Below are positions 44,261-51,855 of a stretch of 64,000 nt of DNA, one piece after another. The position numbers were made by a program, and so were the translations under genes. This DNA is from JBCBSZ01 sp039185015 (GTDB lineage: Bacteria > Actinomycetota > Acidimicrobiia > Acidimicrobiales > Poriferisodalaceae), in NCBI GenBank assembly GCA_039185015.1, contig JBCDAU010000004.1:124001-188000 (forward strand), given 5' to 3'. Within the stretch, counting starts at the first letter, position 1. The number at the start of each line of letters is the position of its first letter. Below the pieces are notes generated by a model. It was not told the origin of the DNA. It searched no databases and was given only the letters and a program-made list of their open reading frames with translations.

Positions 44261-45153
44261 TTGTAATCGAGGACGGCGAGCTCCGGGGTGGTGAGCGAGG
44301 CGTCGTCGCAGGCCGAGTCGCAGGCCATGGTCGGTACCCGACGGCCGATCCCGACGATCGCCGAGCGGGAGCCTGCGCCCCGCAGCGGGGCGAGGGTCAC
44401 GATGGTGCGCTCGTCGTCGAGCTCTTCGACCTCAGCGGCCCGAGGACGGCCCGTCCACGGCCAGCCGAGCTCGACCCAGGCGTCGCGATCGAGGATCTGC
44501 GCGACCTGGGGCAGTGCGGCGTTGCCGCGGAGGTGATCGGCGAGCTCGGCCCGGTCGCCGGTGCGACGGATGATCTGATCGCACACCTCGACGTCGAGGT
44601 GACCCCAGAACCAGCCCTCGGGGAACGAGATGCCCGTTGGCGCGAGGTGGTGCCCACCGATGTGGCTGATCCGCCAGACGCGGACGTCGTCCCACCGCGA
44701 CGCGAGCCGCTCGAACAGCTGCAGGCCCAATGCGCCGCAGCGCTTGTCGCGTCGGCCGTGGGTGCAGATCAGGAGATCGCGGACGTCACCCGGATCGTGC
44801 AGCGGTGCCGGGTCATCTCCGTCGACGACGCCGATCACCGTGTCGGCGAACTGCTCGACCTCGACCAGGGCTTCGGTGCGGGCGTAGCTCGAGCCCGTGT
44901 GGGAGTAGCGGATGACGCGGGCGGTACCGGCCGGCGACCCGCTGCCGCTCCCCGGCACGAGGCCGAGGACGCGCGTGGGCTCGCCCCGCTCGGCGGCGCG
45001 ATCGACGGCCAGCTTGACGCCGGCGAGGGCCTCGTCGTCGAAGATGTCCCGCTTCCACGGGAGCCGCCACTCGACCAGCACGAAATGCGCGTAGTGCCCG
45101 GCCGTGCCGATGGGATCGATGCCGAATCGGTCGTAGGGCGCGCCGTCACTCAC
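44257..45153 (-). CDS. Sucrase/ferredoxin-like family protein
   Basis: A 298-residue thioredoxin-fold [2Fe-2S] protein of the sucrase/ferredoxin-like family. LLICTHGRRDKRCGALG holds the two Cys ligands and RISHIGGHHLAPT the His pair. Length and motif order are typical. The annotation 'sucrase' is historical; a redox or iron-sulfur role is likely. GTG at 45153 is supported by TAGCGT 7 nt upstream; an alternative TTG at 45174 lacks such support. It is followed by an MFS gene overlapping by 4 nt. Confidence 0.85.
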   Translation of the reverse strand: MSDGAPYDRFGIDPIGTAGHYAHFVLVEWRLPWKRDIFDDEALAGVKLAVDRAAERGEPTRVLGLVPGSGSGSPAGTARVIRYSHTGSSYARTEALVEVEQFADTVIGVVDGDDPAPLHDPGDVRDLLICTHGRRDKRCGALGLQLFERLASRWDDVRVWRISHIGGHHLAPTGISFPEGWFWGHLDVEVCDQIIRRTGDRAELADHLRGNAALPQVAQILDRDAWVELGWPWTGRPRAAEVEELDDERTIVTLAPLRGAGSRSAIVGIGRRVPTMACDSACDDASLTTPELAVLDYK

Positions 45154-45160
45154 CCCCTCA

Positions 45161-45166
45161 ACGCTA
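45161..45166 (-). promoter_or_regulatory. Putative leaderless promoter -10 of the ferredoxin-like gene
   Basis: TAGCGT on the minus strand, 7 nt before the GTG at 45153. It decides that start over an upstream TTG. Confidence 0.42.
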
Positions 45167-45184
45167 CCGAGCAACCCCTCCGGA

Positions 45185-45190
45185 TACGGT
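45185..45190 (+). promoter_or_regulatory. Putative leaderless promoter -10 of the O-methyltransferase gene
   Basis: TACGGT, 7 nt, then ATG at 45198. It lies back-to-back with the minus-strand promoter at 45161. Confidence 0.4.
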
Positions 45191-45197
45191 CATCCAC

Positions 45198-46211
45198 ATG
45201 GCTCCCGACCCCCGAATCCTCGACGTCCGCGCTGACGCCTCCCCCCACCTGCCGACCGACCTCGACGAGGTCGGCGGCCCCATCGGCCTACGCCTCGACC
45301 TCACCGGCGTCGAGGACCCGGACGCCGTCACCCGACAGGTTGGACGCGAGCTGTGGGGAGCGAGCGACCTGCTCGCCCGAGACGGCGTCGGGCTCGCCGT
45401 CCTGCACGATGGCTCGTCGACGGCCGAGGCGGTCCTGGCCGGCTTCGGCCGGGCCGTGCTCCCGCTCACCGCCCACTCCGATCCCGCGGTCGTCGACGGC
45501 TGGCTCACGGGTCAGCTGACCGCCGGACCGCAACGGGCCCGCCCGGTCGCCGGGAGTCGATCGACGGGCGGATCGGCCGAGCTCCACGACTACGTGCTCG
45601 CCCACGGCGACCCGGACGGGGATCGAATCGCCGCCGAGCTCGCCGCGGAGACCGCACGTCGGTACGGCCCGCTCGGCGGCATGAACATCGGCGAGGACCA
45701 GGGTCGGTTCCTCCAACTGCTCACCGAGATCCTGGGCGCCGAGGTGGCCGTCGAGGTCGGGACCTTCACGGGGATGTCCGCCCTCTGGATCGCCCGTGGT
45801 CTCGCTCCCGGCGGGCGCCTCGTCTGCTGCGACATCAGCGAGGAGTACCCGGCGGTCGGACGCCGGTTCTGGGAGGAGGCCGACGTCGCGGATCGGATCG
45901 AGGTTCGGACTGGTCCGGCGCTGGCGACGCTCCGGGCGATGCCCAACGACCCCCACATCGACCTCGCCTTCGTGGACGCCGACAAGACGGGCTATGCCGC
46001 CTACGTCGACGAGCTCCTGCCCCGGCTCCGGCCGGGCGGGGTCATCGCCATCGACAACGTGCTCTGGGGCGGTGCCGTGATCGATCCGTCGATCACCGAC
46101 CCGGACACCGAGGCGCTGCGGTCGCTCAACGACGCTCTCGCTGCACGCGACGACCTCGACACCCTGATGCTGACGATCGGCGACGGCGTCACGCTGGTCC
46201 GCCGCCGCTGA
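45198..46211 (+). CDS. O-methyltransferase with an extra N-terminal domain
   Basis: A 337-residue SAM-dependent methyltransferase. Residues of about 120-337 are a complete caffeoyl-CoA/catechol-type O-methyltransferase: GEDQGRFLQLLTEI, VAVEVGTFTGMSALWIA (SAM motif I), LVCCDIS, IDLAFVDADKTGYAAYVD (metal-binding Asp), and VIAIDNVLWGGAV. The first 115 residues are a separate, unrecognised alpha/beta domain (DEVGGPIGLRLDLTGVEDPD, DGVGLAVLHDGSSTAEAVLA). Usual family length is near 220. The acceptor is unknown. Confidence 0.85.
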   Translation: MAPDPRILDVRADASPHLPTDLDEVGGPIGLRLDLTGVEDPDAVTRQVGRELWGASDLLARDGVGLAVLHDGSSTAEAVLAGFGRAVLPLTAHSDPAVVDGWLTGQLTAGPQRARPVAGSRSTGGSAELHDYVLAHGDPDGDRIAAELAAETARRYGPLGGMNIGEDQGRFLQLLTEILGAEVAVEVGTFTGMSALWIARGLAPGGRLVCCDISEEYPAVGRRFWEEADVADRIEVRTGPALATLRAMPNDPHIDLAFVDADKTGYAAYVDELLPRLRPGGVIAIDNVLWGGAVIDPSITDPDTEALRSLNDALAARDDLDTLMLTIGDGVTLVRRR

Positions 46212-46240
46212 CGCACCACCCACGCCGGCGTCGGACACGG

Positions 46241-46310
46241 CCCGGGCCACGGGCCGTCAGGCCGAGGACACTGGGAGGAGGGTGGGGCTCCCAGGGCCCG
46301 CCCAGGCATC
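46241..46310 (+). repeat. Structured intergenic element, copy A (probable terminator)
   Basis: Lies between convergent genes. An upstream hairpin (ACGGCCC/GGGCCGT) is followed by a conserved box at 46256-46288 (GTCAGG, then GAGGAC, then GGGAGGAGGG) and a second hairpin GGGTGGG (46280-46286)/CCCGCCC (46297-46303). Similar elements occur at 51781 and 57003. Confidence 0.6.
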
Positions 46311-46770
46311 AACGCGGCCTGGGGACGTGCTGGTCGAGCATGATCACGTTGCCATCCGGATCGGTGAGCACGATCGATCCGGGACCGTCGGCGTTGTCGG
46401 CGTCGACCCGCTGCGCCAGCTCGATGCCCGCGTCGTCGAGTCGGGACTCGATGTCGCGGACGTCGGTGAACGACTCGAGCAGCTCCATCCGGTTCGTGAG
46501 GCCCGGGTTGAACGTGAGGATGTTGCCCTCGAACATCCCCTGGAACAGCCCGATCGTCGACTCGCCGTTCTTCATGATCTGCCAGCCGCCGTCAGGGTCG
46601 CCCCCGGTCACGACGAACCCGAGGTGTTCGTAGAAGCTGCGCGAGGCGGCGAGGTCCGCGACGCTCAACGAGACCGAGAAGGCCCCCAGCTCGATCGAAC
46701 CGGGCAGAGACGGATCGGCGCTCGGGACGGTGGGCATCTCCGCCCCGAACTCCTCGGCGTCGTCGGACAT
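46309..46770 (-). CDS. VOC-family (glyoxalase-like) protein
   Basis: A 153-residue vicinal-oxygen-chelate protein. The domain runs from about residue 30: SVSLSVADLAASRSFYEHLG, GGWQIMKNGESTIGLF, and SIVLTDPDGNVIMLDQH with the terminal metal ligand region. Only some metal ligands are evident, so it may be a binding protein or a lyase/dioxygenase. ATG at 46770 with GAGGAG 6 nt upstream; TAGCGT-like sequences lie on both strands in the divergent region. Confidence 0.8.
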   Translation of the reverse strand: MSDDAEEFGAEMPTVPSADPSLPGSIELGAFSVSLSVADLAASRSFYEHLGFVVTGGDPDGGWQIMKNGESTIGLFQGMFEGNILTFNPGLTNRMELLESFTDVRDIESRLDDAGIELAQRVDADNADGPGSIVLTDPDGNVIMLDQHVPRPR

Positions 46771-46870
46771 CGCTGCTCCTCGGTCGACGGTGCCGACGGA
46801 CGCTACCCGGCCATGCGGAAGCGGCGGACGGCGCGCAGGTAGCGTCCCGGTGTCCGAGGAGGAGGGGTCG

Positions 46871-48613
46871 ATGCCGGACGAACTGGTGGCGGTCGGTGAC
46901 GGGCGGTACATCTCGTCACCGGCCAACGAGCGGTTCCCGGTGTGGACCCGCGGCAACGCGGGCGAGGTCTACCCGGAGGTCTTCTCTCCACTGAGCTGGT
47001 CCGTCGCGTCCGATGCCGGGGAGGCGGCGATGCGCCGCGCCGTGCTCCGCACCGGACTGATGACCGAGGCCGACTTCGCGGGACAGGAGTACACGTTCAC
47101 GGCGGTCTTCGGCGGGTACGCCTACCTGAACCTCTCCGTGCAGCGCACCATCGCCCACCGCATGATCGGCGCGAAGGTCGACGACGTCGATCAGACCTAC
47201 CTGGGCAACGCCGACGTCGTGCCCCCGTACCGGTCCCATCCCGCGGATCGGAACCTGCGCGCCAGCCTCCGAGGTTTGCGACACACCCTCCGGGTGCTGC
47301 GAGCGACCGACGTGCCGGAGCTGCGCGACGACCAGCGCGAGGTCGAACGCTGGCGGGCATCGCTCCCCACGCCCGCGGAGGCGAGCGATCAGCAACTCCG
47401 CCGGCTCAGCCAGGACTTCCTGCCGATGTTCGAGCGGATGTTCGAGACCCACCTGTTCGTGTCGGGTGCGGTCGCGATCCCGGTGGGCGCGCTCGCCAAC
47501 CTCTGCGAGCGGCGCCTCGGCGACCGCAGCCTGCACATCGTGCTCCTCGGGGGCATCGGCGACGTCGAGTCGGCGGCCCCCTCCTGGGCGCTGTGGGAGC
47601 TGGGGCGCCTCGTCGCCGCAGATGCGACGCTCACCGGTGCGTTCGACGACGGCGTCGACGGGCTCCTCGATCGACTCCGAGGCGAGGCCGCGGCCACGCC
47701 GTTCCTCGCCGCGTTCGACGATTTCCTCGTCGAGCACGGGTGCCGCGGCCCGAACGAGTGGGAGACCGCCTGCCACACCTGGGGCACCCAACCGGAGCTC
47801 GCGCTCGCACTGGTCGACCGACTGCGGATGGCCGACGAGCCGCAGGCACCGGCGGTGCAGCACGCCCGCCTGGCCCAGGAGCGCGAGGCGGCGACCGCCG
47901 ACGCCGAGGCACGCATCGGCTGGTTGCGTCGGCGGAACTTCCGACAGACCCTCGCCGCTGCGCAGCTGTGGTCGCAGGCCCGGGAGCGATCGAAGACGAC
48001 CGTGATCCGGGCCATCCACGAGCTCCGACTCGCCTCCCACGAGCTCGGACGCCGATGCGCCGAGCGGGCGGGCGGCGACGCCCAGCCCGACGATCTCTGG
48101 TTCCTGCTCGAGCCCGAGATGGACGACTACATCGCCGACCCGGCCGGCTTCTCGAGCCTGATCGCCGAGCGGCGGCGGATGCGGGATCAGCTGGCCGAGG
48201 TCGAGCCGCCCTTCTTCTTCGAGGGCGATCAACCGTCCTCGTCGACGTGGCGGCGACGTGACCGCACCACCGAGCAGCTCGGCGCCGGTGCGGTCGTCGA
48301 GGGCATCGGTGGCTGCCCGGGCACCGCCTCGGGCCGGGCCCGGGTGGTGACCGATCCGTCCGATCCGACGGCCCTCCGCCCCGGCGACGTGCTCATCGCA
48401 CCGATCACCGATCCTTCGTGGACACCCCTGTTCGTGCCCGCGAGCGCCGTGGTCGTCGACGTCGGCGCCGAGCTCTCGCATGCGGTGATCGTGTCGCGCG
48501 AGCTGGGCATCCCGTGCGTGGTCAGCGCCACCGAGGCGACGAGGCGGATCCCCGACGGCGCACTCGTCGAAGTCGACGGCACCAGAGGCGAGGTCCGCGT
48601 CGTCGAGGTGTGA
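46871..48613 (+). CDS. PEP-utilising enzyme swivel-domain protein lacking the ATP-grasp part
   Basis: A 580-residue protein. The C-terminus (about 500-580) is the mobile phosphohistidine domain of PEP synthase/PPDK-like enzymes: GCPGTASGRARVV, LRPGDVLIAPITDPSWTPLF, then GAELSHAVIVSRELGIPCVV with the active His. The first 480 residues match the middle region of rifampin-phosphotransferase and PEP-synthase-like proteins (FPVWTRGNAGEVYPEVFSPL). The N-terminal ATP-grasp domain (about 300 residues) of those enzymes is missing, so ATP must come from another protein or the activity is lost. Strong GAGGAGG site before the ATG at 46871. Confidence 0.75.
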   Translation: MPDELVAVGDGRYISSPANERFPVWTRGNAGEVYPEVFSPLSWSVASDAGEAAMRRAVLRTGLMTEADFAGQEYTFTAVFGGYAYLNLSVQRTIAHRMIGAKVDDVDQTYLGNADVVPPYRSHPADRNLRASLRGLRHTLRVLRATDVPELRDDQREVERWRASLPTPAEASDQQLRRLSQDFLPMFERMFETHLFVSGAVAIPVGALANLCERRLGDRSLHIVLLGGIGDVESAAPSWALWELGRLVAADATLTGAFDDGVDGLLDRLRGEAAATPFLAAFDDFLVEHGCRGPNEWETACHTWGTQPELALALVDRLRMADEPQAPAVQHARLAQEREAATADAEARIGWLRRRNFRQTLAAAQLWSQARERSKTTVIRAIHELRLASHELGRRCAERAGGDAQPDDLWFLLEPEMDDYIADPAGFSSLIAERRRMRDQLAEVEPPFFFEGDQPSSSTWRRRDRTTEQLGAGAVVEGIGGCPGTASGRARVVTDPSDPTALRPGDVLIAPITDPSWTPLFVPASAVVVDVGAELSHAVIVSRELGIPCVVSATEATRRIPDGALVEVDGTRGEVRVVEV

Positions 48614-48651
48614 CCGCTCGATGGGGCTCGGGGACCCGCCAGGGAATGAGG

Positions 48652-49455
48652 TCAGGTCAGGGCGGAGGCGAGCACGTCCGGCAGCGCTCGCTGATGCACG
48701 ACCGTGAGCCTCTGGGTCGTCCGGGTGACGGCGACGTAGAGGTCGCTCAGGCCGTGGGTGCCCTCGAGGATCGATGCCGGTTCGACGAGCACGACCGAGT
48801 CGAACTCCAGACCCTTCGACTCCACCGGCGTCAGCGCGTGGACGGCCAGGCCCGACAGGTCGGGCAGGTCCATGCCGATCACGGCGAGCCGGGAACCGGG
48901 GCTCCGCTCGACCTCGGCTCGCACGATGGTCTCGAGCTCCCCCACCGCGTCGCCGACCTCCATCACCGTCGGCGCCTCGCCCGTCGACCGGATCGCAGCC
49001 GACGGCGTGAGGTCGGGGGCGAGCGTACGGAGGAGGGCCGAGGCCACCTCGTTCACCTCGGCCGGTGAGCGGTAGTTGACCGTGAGCTCGCGGTGAGAGA
49101 CGTCGCCGAGCTCGGGCGGGAGGTGGTCCTCCCATCGGCCGGCCGGGCCGAGCGTGCGCTGCGCGAGGTCGCCGACGATCGTCATCGACCGGTCTCGGGC
49201 GCGGCGCACGAGCATCCGCCACTGCATCGGCGTGAGGTCCTGGGCCTCGTCGACGATCACGTGGCCGTACCGCCAGGCCCGCTGACGGGCGGCGAGCTCG
49301 GCGACGGCGGCCTGCTGCTCGGCGAGGCGATCCACCTGGGAGATGTGCAGCTCGGTGATCGGCTCGCCGTCGTTGTCGAGCAGCGGCGCCCCCGTCTCGG
49401 CACGCACGACGCGGTCGAACTCGGATCGGCGGTTGGCTCCCGAGCGATCAGTCAC
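48652..49455 (-). CDS. HelD-like helicase, C-terminal part (separate frame)
   Basis: 267 residues read from a GTG at 49455, completing the ATPase begun in the gene ending at 49448. YGHVIVDEAQDLTPMQWRML is Walker B (motif II), MTIVGDLAQRT motif III, LTVNYRSPAEVNEVA motif IV, LTPVESKGLEFDSVVLVEP motif V and YVAVTRTTQRLTVVH motif VI of UvrD-like helicases. Start and upstream stop overlap as GTGACTGA (8 nt), the same arrangement as cbs/metB. Either a split, coupled gene pair or a frameshift in a long acidic linker; see findings. Confidence 0.7.
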   Translation of the reverse strand: MTDRSGANRRSEFDRVVRAETGAPLLDNDGEPITELHISQVDRLAEQQAAVAELAARQRAWRYGHVIVDEAQDLTPMQWRMLVRRARDRSMTIVGDLAQRTLGPAGRWEDHLPPELGDVSHRELTVNYRSPAEVNEVASALLRTLAPDLTPSAAIRSTGEAPTVMEVGDAVGELETIVRAEVERSPGSRLAVIGMDLPDLSGLAVHALTPVESKGLEFDSVVLVEPASILEGTHGLSDLYVAVTRTTQRLTVVHQRALPDVLASALT

Positions 49456-51166
49456 GGTCACCCCAGGTCTCGTCGTAGGACAGCAGGTCGAAGTCCGCGT
49501 CCTCGAGGTCGGGGTCGTCGAGCCGGATGGCGTCGGGATCCTCCACCGCATCGTCGTCCGAGAGGTCGATCTCCTCGTCCGCGATCTCGGCGAGCTCGAA
49601 CTCGTCGGTCGCATCTCGACGGTTGACGTCGTCGTCGAGCGCCTCGTCGGGCACGACGGGACCGAGCAGGGCGAAGAGCTCGTCGAGGAGCGGAACGTCG
49701 GCCGGGCTCCGCCGACGGTCGTCGAGCTCACGTTCTGGGCAACGTTCCCGGGCGAGCATCGCGAGGGCGGCGGCGTCGAGCCCGGCCCGCTTCCCGGCCG
49801 ATCGCAACAGACCGCCGCTGCCCAGCAGGTCGTTCAGCGTCTGCTCCGGCGTGAGCGTCGGCCACTGGCGGAGACAGAACCGCTCGAGGTCGACCGACCC
49901 TTCGAAGTGCTCCCTGGCGTCGTCGAGGTTGGGGAAGGTCGGGTCGTAGACGGCGGCGCAGAGCTCTTCGATGAGGCTCTGTCGGAACGCGTAGGCGCCG
50001 CCGTTGTGGGTCGCCTGCGTTCGAGCCCGGTCGTAGATGGCGACCAGCCGTTCGCGCTCGAGGCGGACCGACGCCGTGCCGTAGAGCAGCTCGAGGTCGG
50101 CCTTCGGCCGCCGCTGGCGATCAGCGACCGCAGCAGCGAGCAGCTCGACCATCTCGATGCGGCCCTTGAGCTCGGCGAGCCCCGGCGGATCCTCGGGGCC
50201 GATGAGCACCCCGGGGAAGAGGTCCTTGATCGTCGCCGACACGACGCCGGACTCACCGAGAGAGGGCAGCACGCCGGAGATGTAGGCCAGGAACTGGGTG
50301 CTGGGGCCGACGACGAGCACGCCGGTCTCGGCCAGCTGCACCCGCTGGTCGTAGAGCAGGTAGGCAGCGCGGTGGAGTGCCACCACCGTCTTGCCCGTGC
50401 CGGGACCACCCTGGACGACCAGCGGGCCGTTGGACGGGGCGCGTACGACGGCGTCCTGCTCAGCCTGGATCGTCGCCACGACCGATCGCATCTGGTCCTC
50501 GGTAGGCGCCGAGACCGAGGCGAGGATCGCCGCCTCGCCCCGCAGGCCGAGGCCGTCCTGCAGCGCGGCGACGTCGAACACCTCGTCGGAGTAGCTGACG
50601 AGGTCATCGGGCCCACCGACCTCGCCGTAGAGCAGGTGGCGGCGGCGCTCCACACCGAGCCGGTCGATCGGGGTGGCCCGGTAGAAGGGGATCGACGCCG
50701 GCGCTCGCCAGTCGACCAGCAGGACGTCGTCGCCGTCGACGACGCTGATGCGGCCGATGTCGAGACGCTCGCCGTCCTCGCCGATGACGTGCCCGAACGC
50801 GAGCGCCTCGCCGGCCTCGTCGAGCTCGATCACGCGCTTCACCGCGCCCATCGCCGCATCCGCGGTCTGGCGGACGAAGGCGGCCTGGACGGCGGTGTCG
50901 GCCTCGTCGTCCGGGTCGAAGATGTCGCGGATGCCCTCCTCGGTCGCCTCGGCGGCCTCCTCGGCCAAGCGTTCGGCGAGGCGGCGCGCGCCGTCGAGCT
51001 GTCCGCGATGGACGGTGAGGACCCGGGCGAGGCGCTTCCGCTCCTCGGCCAGGACGTCGGCGACGGCGTCGTCGGGGCTGTGGGGGGCGATGCCTCCAAG
51101 TGTGCCTGACGATCGTCGCGTTCCCGACCCGCGAGCAGACGGCTGATCGTCCGATGTCTCGGCCAT
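49448..51166 (-). CDS. HelD-like helicase, N-terminal part with Walker A
   Basis: 572 residues. An N-terminal coiled coil (EERKRLARVLTVHRGQLDGA) and DIGRISVVDGDDVLLVDWRA are HelD-specific; GPLVVQGGPGTGKTVVALHR is Walker A; the end is a 60-residue acidic linker (DEEIDLSDDDAVEDPD) before TGA. HelD proteins bind RNA polymerase and pull it off DNA or antibiotics; they have both Walker A and DEAQD in one chain of about 700-800 residues. Here DEAQD is in the next frame. The gene is divergent from the selenoprotein gene. Confidence 0.8.
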   Translation of the reverse strand: MAETSDDQPSARGSGTRRSSGTLGGIAPHSPDDAVADVLAEERKRLARVLTVHRGQLDGARRLAERLAEEAAEATEEGIRDIFDPDDEADTAVQAAFVRQTADAAMGAVKRVIELDEAGEALAFGHVIGEDGERLDIGRISVVDGDDVLLVDWRAPASIPFYRATPIDRLGVERRRHLLYGEVGGPDDLVSYSDEVFDVAALQDGLGLRGEAAILASVSAPTEDQMRSVVATIQAEQDAVVRAPSNGPLVVQGGPGTGKTVVALHRAAYLLYDQRVQLAETGVLVVGPSTQFLAYISGVLPSLGESGVVSATIKDLFPGVLIGPEDPPGLAELKGRIEMVELLAAAVADRQRRPKADLELLYGTASVRLERERLVAIYDRARTQATHNGGAYAFRQSLIEELCAAVYDPTFPNLDDAREHFEGSVDLERFCLRQWPTLTPEQTLNDLLGSGGLLRSAGKRAGLDAAALAMLARERCPERELDDRRRSPADVPLLDELFALLGPVVPDEALDDDVNRRDATDEFELAEIADEEIDLSDDDAVEDPDAIRLDDPDLEDADFDLLSYDETWGDRD

Positions 51167-51209
51167 CGCTGCGCCGGAGGTTGGAGCCGTTGCCGACTCG
51201 CGAGCGGGC

Positions 51210-51215
51210 TACCTT
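51210..51215 (+). promoter_or_regulatory. Putative leaderless promoter -10 of the selenoprotein gene
   Basis: TACCTT, 7 nt, then ATG at 51223; no ribosome site is present. It supports this start over codons further upstream, which run into the divergent helicase gene. Confidence 0.42.
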
Positions 51216-51222
51216 CGCCCGA

Positions 51223-51750
51223 ATGCAGCTCGGCGACCGGCTCCCACCCCTCGATCTCCTCACGCCCGACGGCGAGGCCGTCCCCCTCGGCGACCTGATC
51301 GAGCGCACGACGGTCGTCGCGCTCCCCCGCTACTTCGGCTGAGCGCCCTGTCGGGTGATGCTGCTGCAGTTGCAGGAGCGACGTGACGAACTGTCGGCAC
51401 TCGGCGCCGACGTCATCGGCGTCTCCAAGGGCGCCGACTTCCAGGCCGACGAGCTCCGAGACGACGACGGGGTCACCTACCCCTTGCTCGTCGATCCGGA
51501 GGAATCACTGAAAGGTGCGCTGCGCTTCCGGCGGATGAGGCCGTGGCAGTACCTCGTGCCGTCCACGCTCGGCCGCTACGTGGCGAGCGTGCGCCACGCC
51601 CGACCGGGGAAGATCACCGGCGACGTGCTGGCGCTACCCGGGGTCGTCGTGATCGACGGCGACCTGCAGCTCCGCTACCGCTACGAAGGCCGGACGCTGG
51701 CGGACTATCCCGAGCTCGACGAGGTGATCGCCGCGGTCGCTGCGATCTGA
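51223..51750 (+). CDS. AhpC/thioredoxin-like selenoprotein (in-frame TGA as selenocysteine)
   Basis: Read with TGA at 51340-51342 as selenocysteine, this is a 175-residue redoxin: MQLGDRLPPLDLLTPDGEAV, then VALPRYFG-Sec40-APC43-RVMLLQLQERRD, LGADVIGVSKGADFQADEL, and YPLLVDPEESLKGALRF. Family members have FGCxxC here, so Sec replaces the first redox Cys (UxxC). Both sides of the TGA are in one frame and each alone is an incomplete thioredoxin fold. A SECIS-like hairpin lies at 51360-51379. Likely reduces peroxides or disulfides in the cytoplasm. If no Sec machinery exists in the genome, it would be a pseudogene. A 131-residue frame from 51355 would lack the active site. Confidence 0.75.
51360..51379 (+). 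promoter_or_regulatory. Putative bacterial SECIS element
   Basis: Stem GCT(51360-51362)/AGC(51377-51379), a G-G mismatch, then CTGC/GCAG closing an AGUU apical loop (51368-51371). The loop G is about 27 nt after the TGA, inside the range known for bacterial SECIS elements recognised by SelB. Position and small G-containing loop are the evidence; no folding energy was computed. Confidence 0.55.
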
Positions 51751-51780
51751 CCGGCCCGCCTGCTGCCAGCACCGTCCCGC

Positions 51781-51845
51781 CGCGGCCGGTTCAGCGGCGA
51801 GGACCTGCAGAGGAGGCGTGGGCCTTCGGGACCCACGCCCGGGCG
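51781..51845 (+). repeat. Structured intergenic element, copy B (probable terminator)
   Basis: Between convergent genes. A CGCCGC/GCGGCG hairpin overlaps the conserved box (51790-51823: TTCAGC, GAGGACC, GAGGAGG). A second hairpin GGCGTGGG (51815-51822)/CCCACGCC (51832-51839) carries an inner CC-UUCG-GG tetraloop with one bulged A. Confidence 0.6.
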
Positions 51846-51855
51846 ACAACTCAGC

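Noticed and set aside
49447..49460. Programmed +1 frameshift in the HelD gene, RF2-style
   Set aside because: UGA with a GGGG stretch upstream is suggestive, but there is no CUU slippery codon or spaced Shine-Dalgarno as in prfB; kept only as an alternative in the finding.
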